From an uncultured Synechococcales cyanobacterium (GTDB lineage: Bacteria > Cyanobacteriota > Cyanobacteriia > CAIUCS01), in assembly GCA_903897715.1 (NCBI GenBank), contig CAIUCS010000033.1, positions 1 through 64,000 on the forward strand: 64,000 nucleotides of DNA, written 5' to 3'. Both the position numbers and the translations under genes were made by a program. Below, piece by piece: positions 49,274 through 58,238 of this stretch (the stretch's first letter is position 1; the number at the start of each line of letters is the position of its first letter). Under the pieces are notes generated by a model. The model searched no databases. It had not been told where the DNA came from and saw nothing but the letters and a program-made list of their open reading frames with translations.

Positions 49274-50674
49274 ATGCTGGAAGTAAAGTCTGGTAAAGTA
49301 AGGCGTATTGCAAAGATGATTCCCAGGCTCATCTTTATTGCTGATATTATTAGTTTATTTACTTTAATAACATTAGATTTATACCTAAGAATTGGGTATA
49401 TTCAAGTTATTTCTAGTGTAGTGATGTATGGATTTGGGTTATTCATCATCATAGGCTTATACCTTTTAGATACCTATCACCCAGATAAACAAATTGCTGG
49501 AATGCGATCTGGAGCTAGAGTTTTACTGAGTAATAGTATCACTTACATTATTTGTTCCTATTTATCCTACCCAATTAAAATCCGATTACCAGAACTTTCA
49601 ATTGATAAGATAACATTTCTCTATGGCATAACTTTGTTTACATTTTTTGCCATTACCATGCGATTATTTCTAGCAAAATTAGAACGTTTAGATGGAGAAA
49701 AGTATCCTTGGTTATTAATTGGTTTAGGGGAAAAATCTAAAACATTTATCAATATCCTTGATCAAGAAAAAATTAAATCTCAATTTATACTGATTGGCAA
49801 AGATAAACAAGATATTTCCCAATTTAAAGTCCAGAATCAATTATTGATAAAGACTGATCATTCCCTTCACCTTGAACATTGGATACAGTCTCCCCTTGCC
49901 GGAGTAATTGTGGGAGATGGATTGGGTATATCAGAGTCTTTGGTTAGAATTCTCATGAAATTAAGATTATATGGTACACCAGTTTATAAACTGCCGGATG
50001 CGTGTGAAGAGTTATTTCTAAAGATCTCTCCCTCCCTACTTGATGATAATTGGTTTACGTTCAACAATGGTTTTAATTTGATTTCTGGTGGTATTACTAT
50101 AAGGCTTAAAACCATTATGGATTTCATTTTTGCTATGATGCTTATAGTTCTACTTTCACCAATTTTAATCATCACAGCAATTTTAATTAAATTAGATAGT
50201 CCAGGAACAATTATTTATCATCAAAAAAGAACTGGTTTACATGGTAAAACATTTCAAATCTATAAATTTCGTTCCATGTATGAAAATGCTGAAGAAAAGG
50301 GAGTTCAGTGGACTAGTAAACGAGATTTACGGATTACCAGAGTGGGATATTGGCTCAGGATATTACGAATTGATGAATTACCTCAGATTATTAATGTTTT
50401 AAGAGGAGAAATGAGCTTGATTGGTCCTCGTCCTGAACGACCAGAATTTGATGTTCAGCTTGAAAAAATTATTCCCTACTATGAGTTGCGATATTTAGTT
50501 AAGCCAGGGATTACGGGTTGGGCTCAGGTTTATTACCCCTATGGAGCCTCCATTGAAGATGCCTATGAAAAGTTGGCTTATGATTTGTACTACATTAAAA
50601 ATTATTCCCTATGGTTAGACTTTGCCATAACATTAAAAACAATTAGAGTAATACTGCTGGGAAAAGGTAGATGA
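49274..50674 (+). CDS. polyprenyl-phosphate sugar-1-phosphate transferase (exopolysaccharide initiating enzyme)
   Basis: A 466-residue membrane protein of the WbaP/CpsE/ExoY polyprenol-phosphotransferase family, which loads the first sugar of a surface polysaccharide on undecaprenyl phosphate. Several N-terminal helices and a Rossmann-like CoA-binding region are followed by a re-entrant helix (FIFAMMLIVLLSPILIITAI) and the catalytic core. Core motifs are GTIIYHQKRTGLHGKTFQIY then KFRSMYENAEEKG, LRILRIDELPQIINVLRGEM, and SLIGPRPERPEFDVQLE. Its stop overlaps the start of galE by four bases, so the pair is a small polysaccharide operon. Confidence 0.93.
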   Translation: MLEVKSGKVRRIAKMIPRLIFIADIISLFTLITLDLYLRIGYIQVISSVVMYGFGLFIIIGLYLLDTYHPDKQIAGMRSGARVLLSNSITYIICSYLSYPIKIRLPELSIDKITFLYGITLFTFFAITMRLFLAKLERLDGEKYPWLLIGLGEKSKTFINILDQEKIKSQFILIGKDKQDISQFKVQNQLLIKTDHSLHLEHWIQSPLAGVIVGDGLGISESLVRILMKLRLYGTPVYKLPDACEELFLKISPSLLDDNWFTFNNGFNLISGGITIRLKTIMDFIFAMMLIVLLSPILIITAILIKLDSPGTIIYHQKRTGLHGKTFQIYKFRSMYENAEEKGVQWTSKRDLRITRVGYWLRILRIDELPQIINVLRGEMSLIGPRPERPEFDVQLEKIIPYYELRYLVKPGITGWAQVYYPYGASIEDAYEKLAYDLYYIKNYSLWLDFAITLKTIRVILLGKGR

Positions 50675-51657
50675 ATCAAAAAGTCTTGCTGACGGGTGGT
50701 GCCGGTTATATTGGTTCCCATGTTGGACTTTATTTAGCCGAAGCTGGTTATGACGTTATAGTATTTGATAATTGTTCTACAGGCACTCCTGAATCAGTGT
50801 TCTTTGGGGAGTTAGTGGTGGGAGACTTGTCTGATGTAGAATTATTGCTCCATACGTTAATCAATCATCAAATTAGCAAAGTCATGCACTTTGCCGCCAG
50901 TATCAGTGTGCCAGAATCAGTCTTACGACCTCTTGACTATTATGACAATAATACTCGCAATACATTAAATCTCCTCCAATGTTGCAACAAAGTTGGAGTT
51001 AAAGAGTTTGTCTTTTCCAGCACTGCAGCAGTTTATGGTCAGGCTGAGGAAAATCCTTTGAAAGAGAGTAGTATAACTGTACCAATAAATCCCTACGGTC
51101 GCTCAAAGTTGATGAGTGAGTGGATGATACAAGATGCTGGACAGGCATCTAATCTGAATTATGTGATTTTAAGATATTTCAATGTATCCGGGGCGGATTC
51201 AAAAGGAAGAATTGGGTCTTATTCCCGTAATGCAAATCATTTAATTGATAACGCCTGCAACGTTGTCCTTCACCATCAATCCCATCTAAAAGTATTTGGT
51301 ATTGACTTTCCCACTGTGGACGGAACTGGAGTCAGGGATTATATCCATGTCCAAGATTTAGCACTAGCCCACATAGCAGCCTTGAATTACCTAGAAAATG
51401 GAGGCTCATCCCAAATCTTAAATTGTGGCTATGGGGTTGGTTACAGTGTATTGGAAGTGGTAGAGCGAGTGAAGGTGATTTCAGGGATTGATATTCCATT
51501 GGTGATCGAAAGTCGTCGTCCTGGCGACCCAGCCTGTGTCATCGCCCACGCTGAAAAGATTAGACATATTTTAGACTGGCATCCCCACCATGATAATCTT
51601 GATGATATTATATCCACTGCCTTGGAGTGGAAGAGGAAAAATGTATCTATTAAGTAA
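50671..51657 (+). CDS. galE: UDP-glucose 4-epimerase
   Basis: NAD-dependent epimerase interconverting UDP-glucose and UDP-galactose. The 328-residue SDR protein has the Rossmann motif VLLTGGAGYIGSHVGLYL at residue 6, FVFSSTAAVYGQ near 115, the YxxxK catalytic pair in INPYGRSKLMSEWMI, LRYFNVSGADSKGRIG near 168, and DYIHVQDLALAH near 225. The ATGA overlap with the upstream sugar-phosphate transferase shows translational coupling and points to supplying UDP-galactose for the same polysaccharide. The N-terminal ATG at 50671 is clear. Confidence 0.93.
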   Translation: MNQKVLLTGGAGYIGSHVGLYLAEAGYDVIVFDNCSTGTPESVFFGELVVGDLSDVELLLHTLINHQISKVMHFAASISVPESVLRPLDYYDNNTRNTLNLLQCCNKVGVKEFVFSSTAAVYGQAEENPLKESSITVPINPYGRSKLMSEWMIQDAGQASNLNYVILRYFNVSGADSKGRIGSYSRNANHLIDNACNVVLHHQSHLKVFGIDFPTVDGTGVRDYIHVQDLALAHIAALNYLENGGSSQILNCGYGVGYSVLEVVERVKVISGIDIPLVIESRRPGDPACVIAHAEKIRHILDWHPHHDNLDDIISTALEWKRKNVSIK

Positions 51658-51726
51658 TTCCCCACGGCTGAGGAAACGTTTTCATTGCATACTATAATTA
51701 AATTAACTAATATTCCCGTTCTACCT

Positions 51727-51900
51727 ATGACCACCCATTTCATCACTGCTGAAATCAATATGCAGGAATCTGTTGCAGACTTACACCAGGAAATTAGTGC
51801 CACTTTATCCAATTATGGTCAACCCCTGCGTTGGGCAGTCACATCCGTTGATGCACAGCAGCAAACCCTGGCTTTGGAGGCGGTGGTAACCACTGACTAG
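51727..51900 (+). CDS. small conserved protein of unknown function
   Basis: A 57-residue soluble protein: MTTHFITAEINMQESVADLH, then SNYGQPLRWAVTSVDAQQQT and LALEAVVTTD. The pattern of two strands around a short helix, with GQPLRWA and a C-terminal LEAVV, resembles a small cyanobacterial family I have seen upstream of DUF3326 genes, but I know no function. ATG 51727 is preferred over 51685 because the extra residues (MHTIIKLTNIPVLP) look unconserved. It is followed 41 bases later by the DUF3326 gene, probably in the same operon. Confidence 0.65.
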   Translation: MTTHFITAEINMQESVADLHQEISATLSNYGQPLRWAVTSVDAQQQTLALEAVVTTD

Positions 51901-51941
51901 ATTGTCCATCGTTACTGAAGTTGTTGCGTAGTTATCCACCG

Positions 51942-53021
51942 ATGGTCTCCTTGGGAGTAAACCGCCCCTATGTTGTTGTGCTTTTAATTCCTACAGGAAT
52001 TGGGGCATCAATTGGTGGTTATGCGGGGGATGCCATACCCATTGCACGAAGCATTGCTGCGGTAGTTGACTGCTTAATTACCCATCCCAATGTGTTAAAC
52101 GGGGCTCAACTATATGGGTCAGCATCCAATATTTTGTATGTGGAGGGGTATGGGCTAGATCAATTTGCTTCAGGAAAGTGGGGACTACGACCAGTACACC
52201 AAAATCGAGTTGGGTTATTGTTGGATCAAGGAATTGAACCGGAATTAAGGATACGGCACTTACAGGCTGCCGACGCAGTTCGGGCTACCCTAGGTGTATC
52301 CATGACCGATTATGCACTGACCGATACTCCTTTAGATGTAGGTCTCCATCTTTCATCCTCCGGGGCAGCTTGGGGTACAATTACCAACCCTGATAGTTTA
52401 TTGCGGGGTGCAGAAAAACTCATCCGTGACGGGGGGGCTGAAGCGATCGCCGTAGTATCTCGGTTCCCCGATGAACCAAACAGTCCATCCCTTCAAGCCT
52501 ATCGCCATGGACAGGGGGTTGATCATCTTGCAGGGGCGGAAGCGGTCATTAGTCATTTAGTCGTTCGTACATTTCACATTCCCTGTGCCCATGCCCCGGC
52601 ACTTCAACCCCTGCCCTTAGATTTAGACCTGGCACCCCGTTCAGCAGCCGAAGAGTTGGGGTATACTTTTTTACCAAGTGTTTTAGTTGGCTTGAATCGG
52701 GCTCCCCAGTTCATCACCCATTCCCCACTCCGTCCGGTAGATAGGATTGATGGGTTGTGGGCGAATCAAGTAGATGCGGTGGTGGTGCCAGATTCAGCCT
52801 GCGGAGGGAGTGCCGTGTTGAACTTTAGTCACTCTGCAACCCGGTTGATCACCGTCACTGAGAATCAAACTCAGATGGCGGTTTTTCCTAATCAACTTCA
52901 GCTTCCAGCCCTAAGACTGAATTCATATTTAGAGGTAATTGGGGCGATCGCAGCTCATCGCGCCGGTGTTCATGTGGAAACACTAGTTTCCCACCTTTCT
53001 TCTATAAAACCCATCCCCTAG
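51942..53021 (+). CDS. DUF3326 family protein
   Basis: A soluble protein of about 359 residues belonging to DUF3326, widespread in cyanobacteria and some plants. The start segment NRPYVVVLLIPTGIGASIGG and YAGDAIPIARSIAAVVD is diagnostic, followed by GAQLYGSASNILYVEGYGLD, AEAVISHLVVRTFHIPCAHA, and VDAVVVPDSACGGSAVLNFS. ATG 51942 is preferred to TTG 51921. The glycine-rich opening and Ser/Gly loops look like a nucleotide- or phosphate-binding fold, but no function is established that I know of. Confidence 0.83.
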   Translation: MVSLGVNRPYVVVLLIPTGIGASIGGYAGDAIPIARSIAAVVDCLITHPNVLNGAQLYGSASNILYVEGYGLDQFASGKWGLRPVHQNRVGLLLDQGIEPELRIRHLQAADAVRATLGVSMTDYALTDTPLDVGLHLSSSGAAWGTITNPDSLLRGAEKLIRDGGAEAIAVVSRFPDEPNSPSLQAYRHGQGVDHLAGAEAVISHLVVRTFHIPCAHAPALQPLPLDLDLAPRSAAEELGYTFLPSVLVGLNRAPQFITHSPLRPVDRIDGLWANQVDAVVVPDSACGGSAVLNFSHSATRLITVTENQTQMAVFPNQLQLPALRLNSYLEVIGAIAAHRAGVHVETLVSHLSSIKPIP

Positions 53022-53060
53022 TCATTCCTATTCATCCTTTATCCCTGAGCGAGGGTTCCG

Positions 53061-53657
53061 TTGACTAATTCTAACCAACCTGAGTTGAGTGGTTTAACCC
53101 GTACCCAAGTGCTGGTGACCATCGCCATTAGTGCAATTGTTTTTTTAGCGCTGACTAAACTCTGGCTTTATTTTAGTTCCCTATCCCTATTGACTGCCCG
53201 TTCTGAACCCTGGGATTATGTCATTGGTATGGGGTTAGGAATCGGAATTACCCTGATGGGGTTCCTAGTCTACTGGTTATGGCCTGGTTATCGCCGTAGT
53301 GTAGACTCTTACCTTAACTTAGTATTGCCTCCATTGACATGGGCTGATTTAATATGGTTAGGGCTATTACCCGGGTTGAGTGAAGAACTATTCTTTAGGG
53401 GTACATTACTCCCTACTTTTGGGCTCAATACTGAAGGGGTTTTACTCACAGCGGTATGCTTTGGTCTTTTGCACTTTAGTAAATTAGAAAACTGGCCCTA
53501 TGTAATCTGGGCAATCATTGTAGGTACCATTCTTGGCGTTAGCACACTTTGGACCGATAATTTATTGGTACCGGTGATAGCCCACATTGTCACCAATGGA
53601 TTATCTGGGGGTTTCTGGAAATGGCGGACCCTGGGTGGGTCTGGGATTGCTCGCTAG
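53061..53657 (+). CDS. CPBP-family intramembrane metalloprotease
   Basis: A 198-residue membrane protein of the CAAX protease and bacteriocin-processing (Abi/CPBP) family. The conserved motif EELFFRGTLLP (E-E-x-x-x-R near residue 115), the second-motif region CFGLLHFSK and the third VPVIAHIVTN supply the Glu and His residues that hold the catalytic metal. Four to six hydrophobic helices surround them. The start codon is TTG at 53061. The physiological substrate is unknown; cyanobacterial members may be stress or pigment-related. It is followed 49 bases later by a VWA-domain gene. Confidence 0.88.
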   Translation: MTNSNQPELSGLTRTQVLVTIAISAIVFLALTKLWLYFSSLSLLTARSEPWDYVIGMGLGIGITLMGFLVYWLWPGYRRSVDSYLNLVLPPLTWADLIWLGLLPGLSEELFFRGTLLPTFGLNTEGVLLTAVCFGLLHFSKLENWPYVIWAIIVGTILGVSTLWTDNLLVPVIAHIVTNGLSGGFWKWRTLGGSGIAR

Positions 53658-53706
53658 TCACCACCCATTATTTATTTCCTGACTGAACATCAATCAATGA
53701 AAGATT

Positions 53707-54966
53707 ATGAAACTAGCATTAGAGTATAAACTCAGTGATACCAATCTGGATGTAGCACAAACCAGCCAGCAACGCCAACTGTCAATTTCAATTTCAGCCA
53801 TAACAGAGTCCCCCTCAGGGCGAAATGTACCTCTCAATTTGTGTCTCATTTTAGACCATAGCGGGTCGATGAAAGGCAGACCTTTGGAAACGGTCAAACA
53901 GGCTGCTTGTGAATTAGTCCAACAGTTGAGTGTGGGGGATCGCCTGTCCATTGTTGCCTTTGACCATCGGGCTACATTGTTATTACCCACCAAGGTTATT
54001 GATAGCCCTGAAGCCGCCGGGGGGCCAGGGGGGATTTGTGAAAAAATCAAACGATTGGAAGCAGAAGGGGGGACTGCCATTGATGAAGGGTTAAAACTAG
54101 GAATTGAACAAATGGCCGTCGGCAAATCAGGAGCCATCTCCCAAATCCTACTATTAACCGATGGGGAAAATGAACATGGTAGTAATGACCGTTGCTTGAA
54201 ACTGGCGGGGGTTGCAGCGAGCTACAACCTGACGGTCAACACCTTGGGTTTTGGAGATCATTGGAATCAAGATGTCTTAGAAAAAATCGCTGACCTTGGT
54301 GCCGGCACCCTAGCTTACATTCCTCGACCTGAAGCGGCTATCACTGAATTCAGTCGCTTATTTGAACGGATACAAACGATTGGATTAACCAATGCCCATT
54401 TAGTCATTACCCCCGCTGCCCATGTCCGTCTGGCAGAACTCAAACCCATCGCTCAAGTTTTACCCGAGACCATTGAATTAACGGCAAAACAAGAGGGAAA
54501 TCAATTGGTGGTTCGGTTGGGAGATTTAATGAATGGCAACCCACGGATTATACTTGCAAACCTTTATGTAGCCCAACTACCGACCGGAGAGCAACAAATT
54601 GCCCAACTACAGGTTCGTTATGACGACCCAGCCCATCAACGGGAAGGGATAGCATCTCCAACTGTCCCTGTATATGCCACCATCCAAACGAATTACCAAT
54701 CTCAACCCAATTCAGAAGTACAGCAACATGTTCTTGCCCTAGCTAAGTACCGCCAAACCCAAATTGCTGAGGCAAAACTAAAGTCAGGGGACCCAACTGG
54801 GGCAGCAACCATGTTGCAATCTGCCGCCAAAACCGCCCTTCAAATGGGGGATCAAGAAGCTGCAACCGTATTACAAAAAAATGCCACCCAATTACAAGCG
54901 GGAGAAGCATTGTCTGAAAGTCAGCGTAAACAAACCCGCATGGTTTCTAAAACCACCTTACAGTAA
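53707..54966 (+). CDS. von Willebrand factor A (VWA) domain protein
   Basis: A 419-residue protein with a full MIDAS metal-binding VWA domain: DxSxS in LILDHSGSMKGRPLETV near residue 48, the threonine in EAEGGTAIDEGLKLGIEQMA near 118, and the aspartate in ILLLTDGENEHGSNDR near 146. Residues 220 to the end form a beta-rich region and a Gln/Ala-rich helical tail (AATMLQSAAKTALQMGDQEA). No signal peptide is seen, so it is likely cytoplasmic. Such proteins often bind metal-dependent partners or act with MoxR-type chaperones, but none is encoded beside it. An RND pump gene lies 74 bases downstream. Confidence 0.87.
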   Translation: MKLALEYKLSDTNLDVAQTSQQRQLSISISAITESPSGRNVPLNLCLILDHSGSMKGRPLETVKQAACELVQQLSVGDRLSIVAFDHRATLLLPTKVIDSPEAAGGPGGICEKIKRLEAEGGTAIDEGLKLGIEQMAVGKSGAISQILLLTDGENEHGSNDRCLKLAGVAASYNLTVNTLGFGDHWNQDVLEKIADLGAGTLAYIPRPEAAITEFSRLFERIQTIGLTNAHLVITPAAHVRLAELKPIAQVLPETIELTAKQEGNQLVVRLGDLMNGNPRIILANLYVAQLPTGEQQIAQLQVRYDDPAHQREGIASPTVPVYATIQTNYQSQPNSEVQQHVLALAKYRQTQIAEAKLKSGDPTGAATMLQSAAKTALQMGDQEAATVLQKNATQLQAGEALSESQRKQTRMVSKTTLQ

Positions 54967-55040
54967 TTTTCCAGGGGGTTGGAGTCCATTGGGAACTTCC
55001 CATATCGTCATCTTTAGTTTTTTATATTTGATTGGTACCA

Positions 55041-58000
55041 ATGTCTCTGATTGAAACCGCAATTCGTTGGCGCCATGGCACTTTTGTTAGCGTTTGCCTG
55101 TTAGGTTTGTTGGGGTTATTTTGTGGGATGCACCTCCCCTTAGAATTACAACCGGGGGGCGATCGCCAGGAAATTACCATTACCACCAATTATCCAGGAG
55201 CCGCTCCGTCGGATGTGGAAGACTTGATTACCCGACCCATTGAAGAACAAATGGAAGGGGTTCTGGGTGTTCAGGAAATTAGCAGTTCATCCCGTTCCGG
55301 ACGTAGTAGTATCACGTTGGAATTTGGGGTTAATCGTAACCTACAGGAAGGATTGTTGGATGTCATTACCCAATTACAACGGGTATCTGGTTTGCCCACG
55401 GAAGCCAATTCATCTGAAGTAAGGTTGGTTGGCGGTAACACTTCCCCAATGATGTGGATTCCCCTAGATTCTAAACCCGGTTTTACTCCCGATGCCGATC
55501 GCTATCGAGACTTGGTGGAAGATGTATTAGCACCCCGATTACGACAAGTGGACGGAGTCGGGCAATTACTCATTACTGGCGGACAACTGCGGGAAGTGGA
55601 GGTTCGGGTAGACCCCCAATCCCTGGCTGATCGCAACCTAACCATCGGGGATGTAGTACGGGTATTACGGGATAATAATCGTGATATTCGGGGTGGTCCC
55701 TTAGTGGTGGGACGACGGGAATATCGGGTGAGGACGGTAAGTCGCTCCCAGAATCTCAATCAACTAGGAGAGTTTATTCTCCGTCGCAATGAGAGGGGGG
55801 TGGTATATCTTCGGGACGTGGCGACCATTGTGATGGGACGAAAACTCCAGGATAGTGCGTTGATGCTAAATGGAAAACCAGCGGTAGCATTAGGTATTAT
55901 CCGTCAGGTAGGGGCTAATGTCCCTGCAGTCTCCCGGGGGGTGCGACAAGTAATTGCCCAGACGCAATCTGAATTGGATCGGTTAAATTTTGGGGTTCAG
56001 TTTTCCTATAACTATGATGAAAGCGATTACATTACCCAAGCGGTTTCCCTGGTTCAACAGAATTTATTCAGTGGGGCTCTGCTGGCTGTTCTTATCTTGA
56101 TATTATTTTTGGGCTCTATGAGAACGGTGGCAGTGGTGGCTTTGACAATTCCCACCAGTTTGGTCAGTGTGTTCATCATCATGGCATTGACTGGGCGAAC
56201 CCTAAATATTATTAGTCTTGCAGCCCTGGGGTTTGCCTCTGGCATGGTGGTGGATAGTGCAATTGTTGTAATTGAAAATATTTTCACCCATTTACAACAG
56301 GGGAAGGGTCCGGTGCGGGCAGCAATTGACGGAACCCATGAGGTATGGGGGGCGTTGGTGGGCTCCAGCCTCACCAATGTGGCAGTGTTCTTACCCCTTG
56401 CCTTGGTACAGGGGGAAGTAGCCCAGTTATTTATTGATATGACCATCACCATGACCGCTGCCACTGGCTTTTCACTACTGTCAGCAATCACCATTGTACC
56501 CATGTTATCAGGATTATTTCTCAGCCAGTCAGAGGCACTGCAAGTACTATCAGGAGACTATTCCCTCACGGGTAATTGGATGTGGCGGGCGATCGCCCGC
56601 AGCTCTGCTATTTTTCGGATATGGCAGGGACGCTTGGAAAAGGGGTTGTTGACAACGGTAACATGGGGTATTGGTCGGGGACGATTAAAGCAGCGACTCA
56701 TAGTATTAACCATCCCCCTATTCCTAATTGGGTTTAGTTATTTCACCCTCCCACCAGCGGATTATTTACCCCAGGGAAACCGCAATCAGATTTTATGGCG
56801 GGCTGAACCATTACCAGGCACCAGTATCCCTGAATCTATCGCCTTATCCCAACCCCTCCAGCAATTCTTACGCCAACAACCCGAAATTGACCGAACCTTG
56901 TTTATTGACCGTCCCGGTGGTCTACGAGCCATTTCCATTATCCTTAAGCCGGAGTATGGAACCGATGGGATGTTATCGGCAATGGTGCAACGGCTCCGAC
57001 AACAGAGTGGTAACTTTGCAGGGTATCGTTTTTTGATCCCAAGTCGTTCATCCATTTTTCGGGATCCTGGGAAGGAATTTAAGATTCATATAATCGGTTC
57101 CGACCTAGATCAACTGAATCAATTTGATCAAGAAATCACCACCTCCTTACGCACCCTACCGGGGGTGAATAGTGTCCGGTCTAATTTTGTTTTCGGAGCT
57201 GCTGAATTACAAATCATTCCCAACCGTGAACGATTGGCAGAAGCGGGCATTTCTGAATCTGACCTGGCGGGATTGGTGGAAGTAGGATTAGGAGGACGAC
57301 TGGCTTCTAAATTGGTTGATGGTGCAAATGAATTAGATGTGGTAGTCAAGTTGAAAAAGGGGACTGTGGGAACCCCATCTCAACTTCGTCAGTTACCCCT
57401 ATTCACTGGGAATGGTCGCCGCTTACAATTGAGTGATGTGGCGGAAGTTAGGGAAACCACCGCACCCGATGTCATTCATCGGATCAATTCACAACGGTCT
57501 ATCACCCTCACCATTGGACTGGCTGATGACGCTCCCCTCGGTGCCCTATTAAAACGGGTTCAGGATCAAATTATCCTTCCATTTCAGGAGGCGGCTCCCC
57601 CTGGGTACCAGATTAATTTAGCGGGTTCAGCAGACCGATTAGCTGAGACTACTGCCCAGCTCGCCGCCGCATTTTCAGTCTCCATTGGGGTGATTTATCT
57701 ACTGCTAGTTGCCCTCTATCGCTCTTGGATCTATCCATTAGTCATTATGGCAACAGTTCCCATGGGAATGAGTGGCGGATTATTAAGTTTGGTATTGGTC
57801 AATTGGATCCCTGGTGTCCTCATTCCCTTCGATATGATCACTGCCTTAGGGTTTATTATGCTCTCAGGCATTGTGGTGAACAATGCCATCCTGATCGTGG
57901 AACGTTCATTACAACTACAACGGTCTGGCATAGCCTATGAACAATCCCTCTATGAAGCCACCCAGGATCGGCTACGAGCAATTTTTATGTCGGCTGGCAC

Positions 58001-58172
58001 CAGTGTTTTAGGTATGTTACCTCTGGCATTAGTGCCAGGACAGGGAGCAGAACTTTATCAGGGATTAGGGATTGTTTTAACTGGTGGTCTTGCTCTATCA
58101 ACCCTCCTCACCCCTACGGTAGTTCCTGCGTTAATGGGGTTAATCCAGGATATTGTTCCGTCTAAATCGTGA
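55041..58172 (+). CDS. RND-family efflux pump, AcrB/HAE1-like
   Basis: A 1043-residue inner-membrane proton-driven efflux pump. The N terminus MSLIETAIRWRHGTFVSVCL and the early porter motif TTNYPGAAPSDVEDLITRPI with EEQMEGVLGVQEISS are typical. The TM4 region shows FASGMVVDSAIVVIENIF, whose Asp/Asn belong to the proton relay, and the C-terminal half repeats the topology (LGFIMLSGIVVNNAILIVER). Length is normal for AcrB or MdtB-type proteins. No membrane-fusion gene is adjacent, so partners are encoded elsewhere. ATG 55041 is preferred to the in-frame TTG at 55032. Confidence 0.92.
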   Translation: MSLIETAIRWRHGTFVSVCLLGLLGLFCGMHLPLELQPGGDRQEITITTNYPGAAPSDVEDLITRPIEEQMEGVLGVQEISSSSRSGRSSITLEFGVNRNLQEGLLDVITQLQRVSGLPTEANSSEVRLVGGNTSPMMWIPLDSKPGFTPDADRYRDLVEDVLAPRLRQVDGVGQLLITGGQLREVEVRVDPQSLADRNLTIGDVVRVLRDNNRDIRGGPLVVGRREYRVRTVSRSQNLNQLGEFILRRNERGVVYLRDVATIVMGRKLQDSALMLNGKPAVALGIIRQVGANVPAVSRGVRQVIAQTQSELDRLNFGVQFSYNYDESDYITQAVSLVQQNLFSGALLAVLILILFLGSMRTVAVVALTIPTSLVSVFIIMALTGRTLNIISLAALGFASGMVVDSAIVVIENIFTHLQQGKGPVRAAIDGTHEVWGALVGSSLTNVAVFLPLALVQGEVAQLFIDMTITMTAATGFSLLSAITIVPMLSGLFLSQSEALQVLSGDYSLTGNWMWRAIARSSAIFRIWQGRLEKGLLTTVTWGIGRGRLKQRLIVLTIPLFLIGFSYFTLPPADYLPQGNRNQILWRAEPLPGTSIPESIALSQPLQQFLRQQPEIDRTLFIDRPGGLRAISIILKPEYGTDGMLSAMVQRLRQQSGNFAGYRFLIPSRSSIFRDPGKEFKIHIIGSDLDQLNQFDQEITTSLRTLPGVNSVRSNFVFGAAELQIIPNRERLAEAGISESDLAGLVEVGLGGRLASKLVDGANELDVVVKLKKGTVGTPSQLRQLPLFTGNGRRLQLSDVAEVRETTAPDVIHRINSQRSITLTIGLADDAPLGALLKRVQDQIILPFQEAAPPGYQINLAGSADRLAETTAQLAAAFSVSIGVIYLLLVALYRSWIYPLVIMATVPMGMSGGLLSLVLVNWIPGVLIPFDMITALGFIMLSGIVVNNAILIVERSLQLQRSGIAYEQSLYEATQDRLRAIFMSAGTSVLGMLPLALVPGQGAELYQGLGIVLTGGLALSTLLTPTVVPALMGLIQDIVPSKS

Positions 58173-58238
58173 ACTCAATTTAAATTTACATCAGGTTGAA
58201 CCCTAAGAACCCCATTACCGTCGTTGGTAAACCAGACC

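Noticed and set aside
49274-51657. Large exopolysaccharide cluster
   Set aside because: Only the initiating transferase and galE are present; no Wzx, Wzy, Wza/Wzc or further glycosyltransferases follow.
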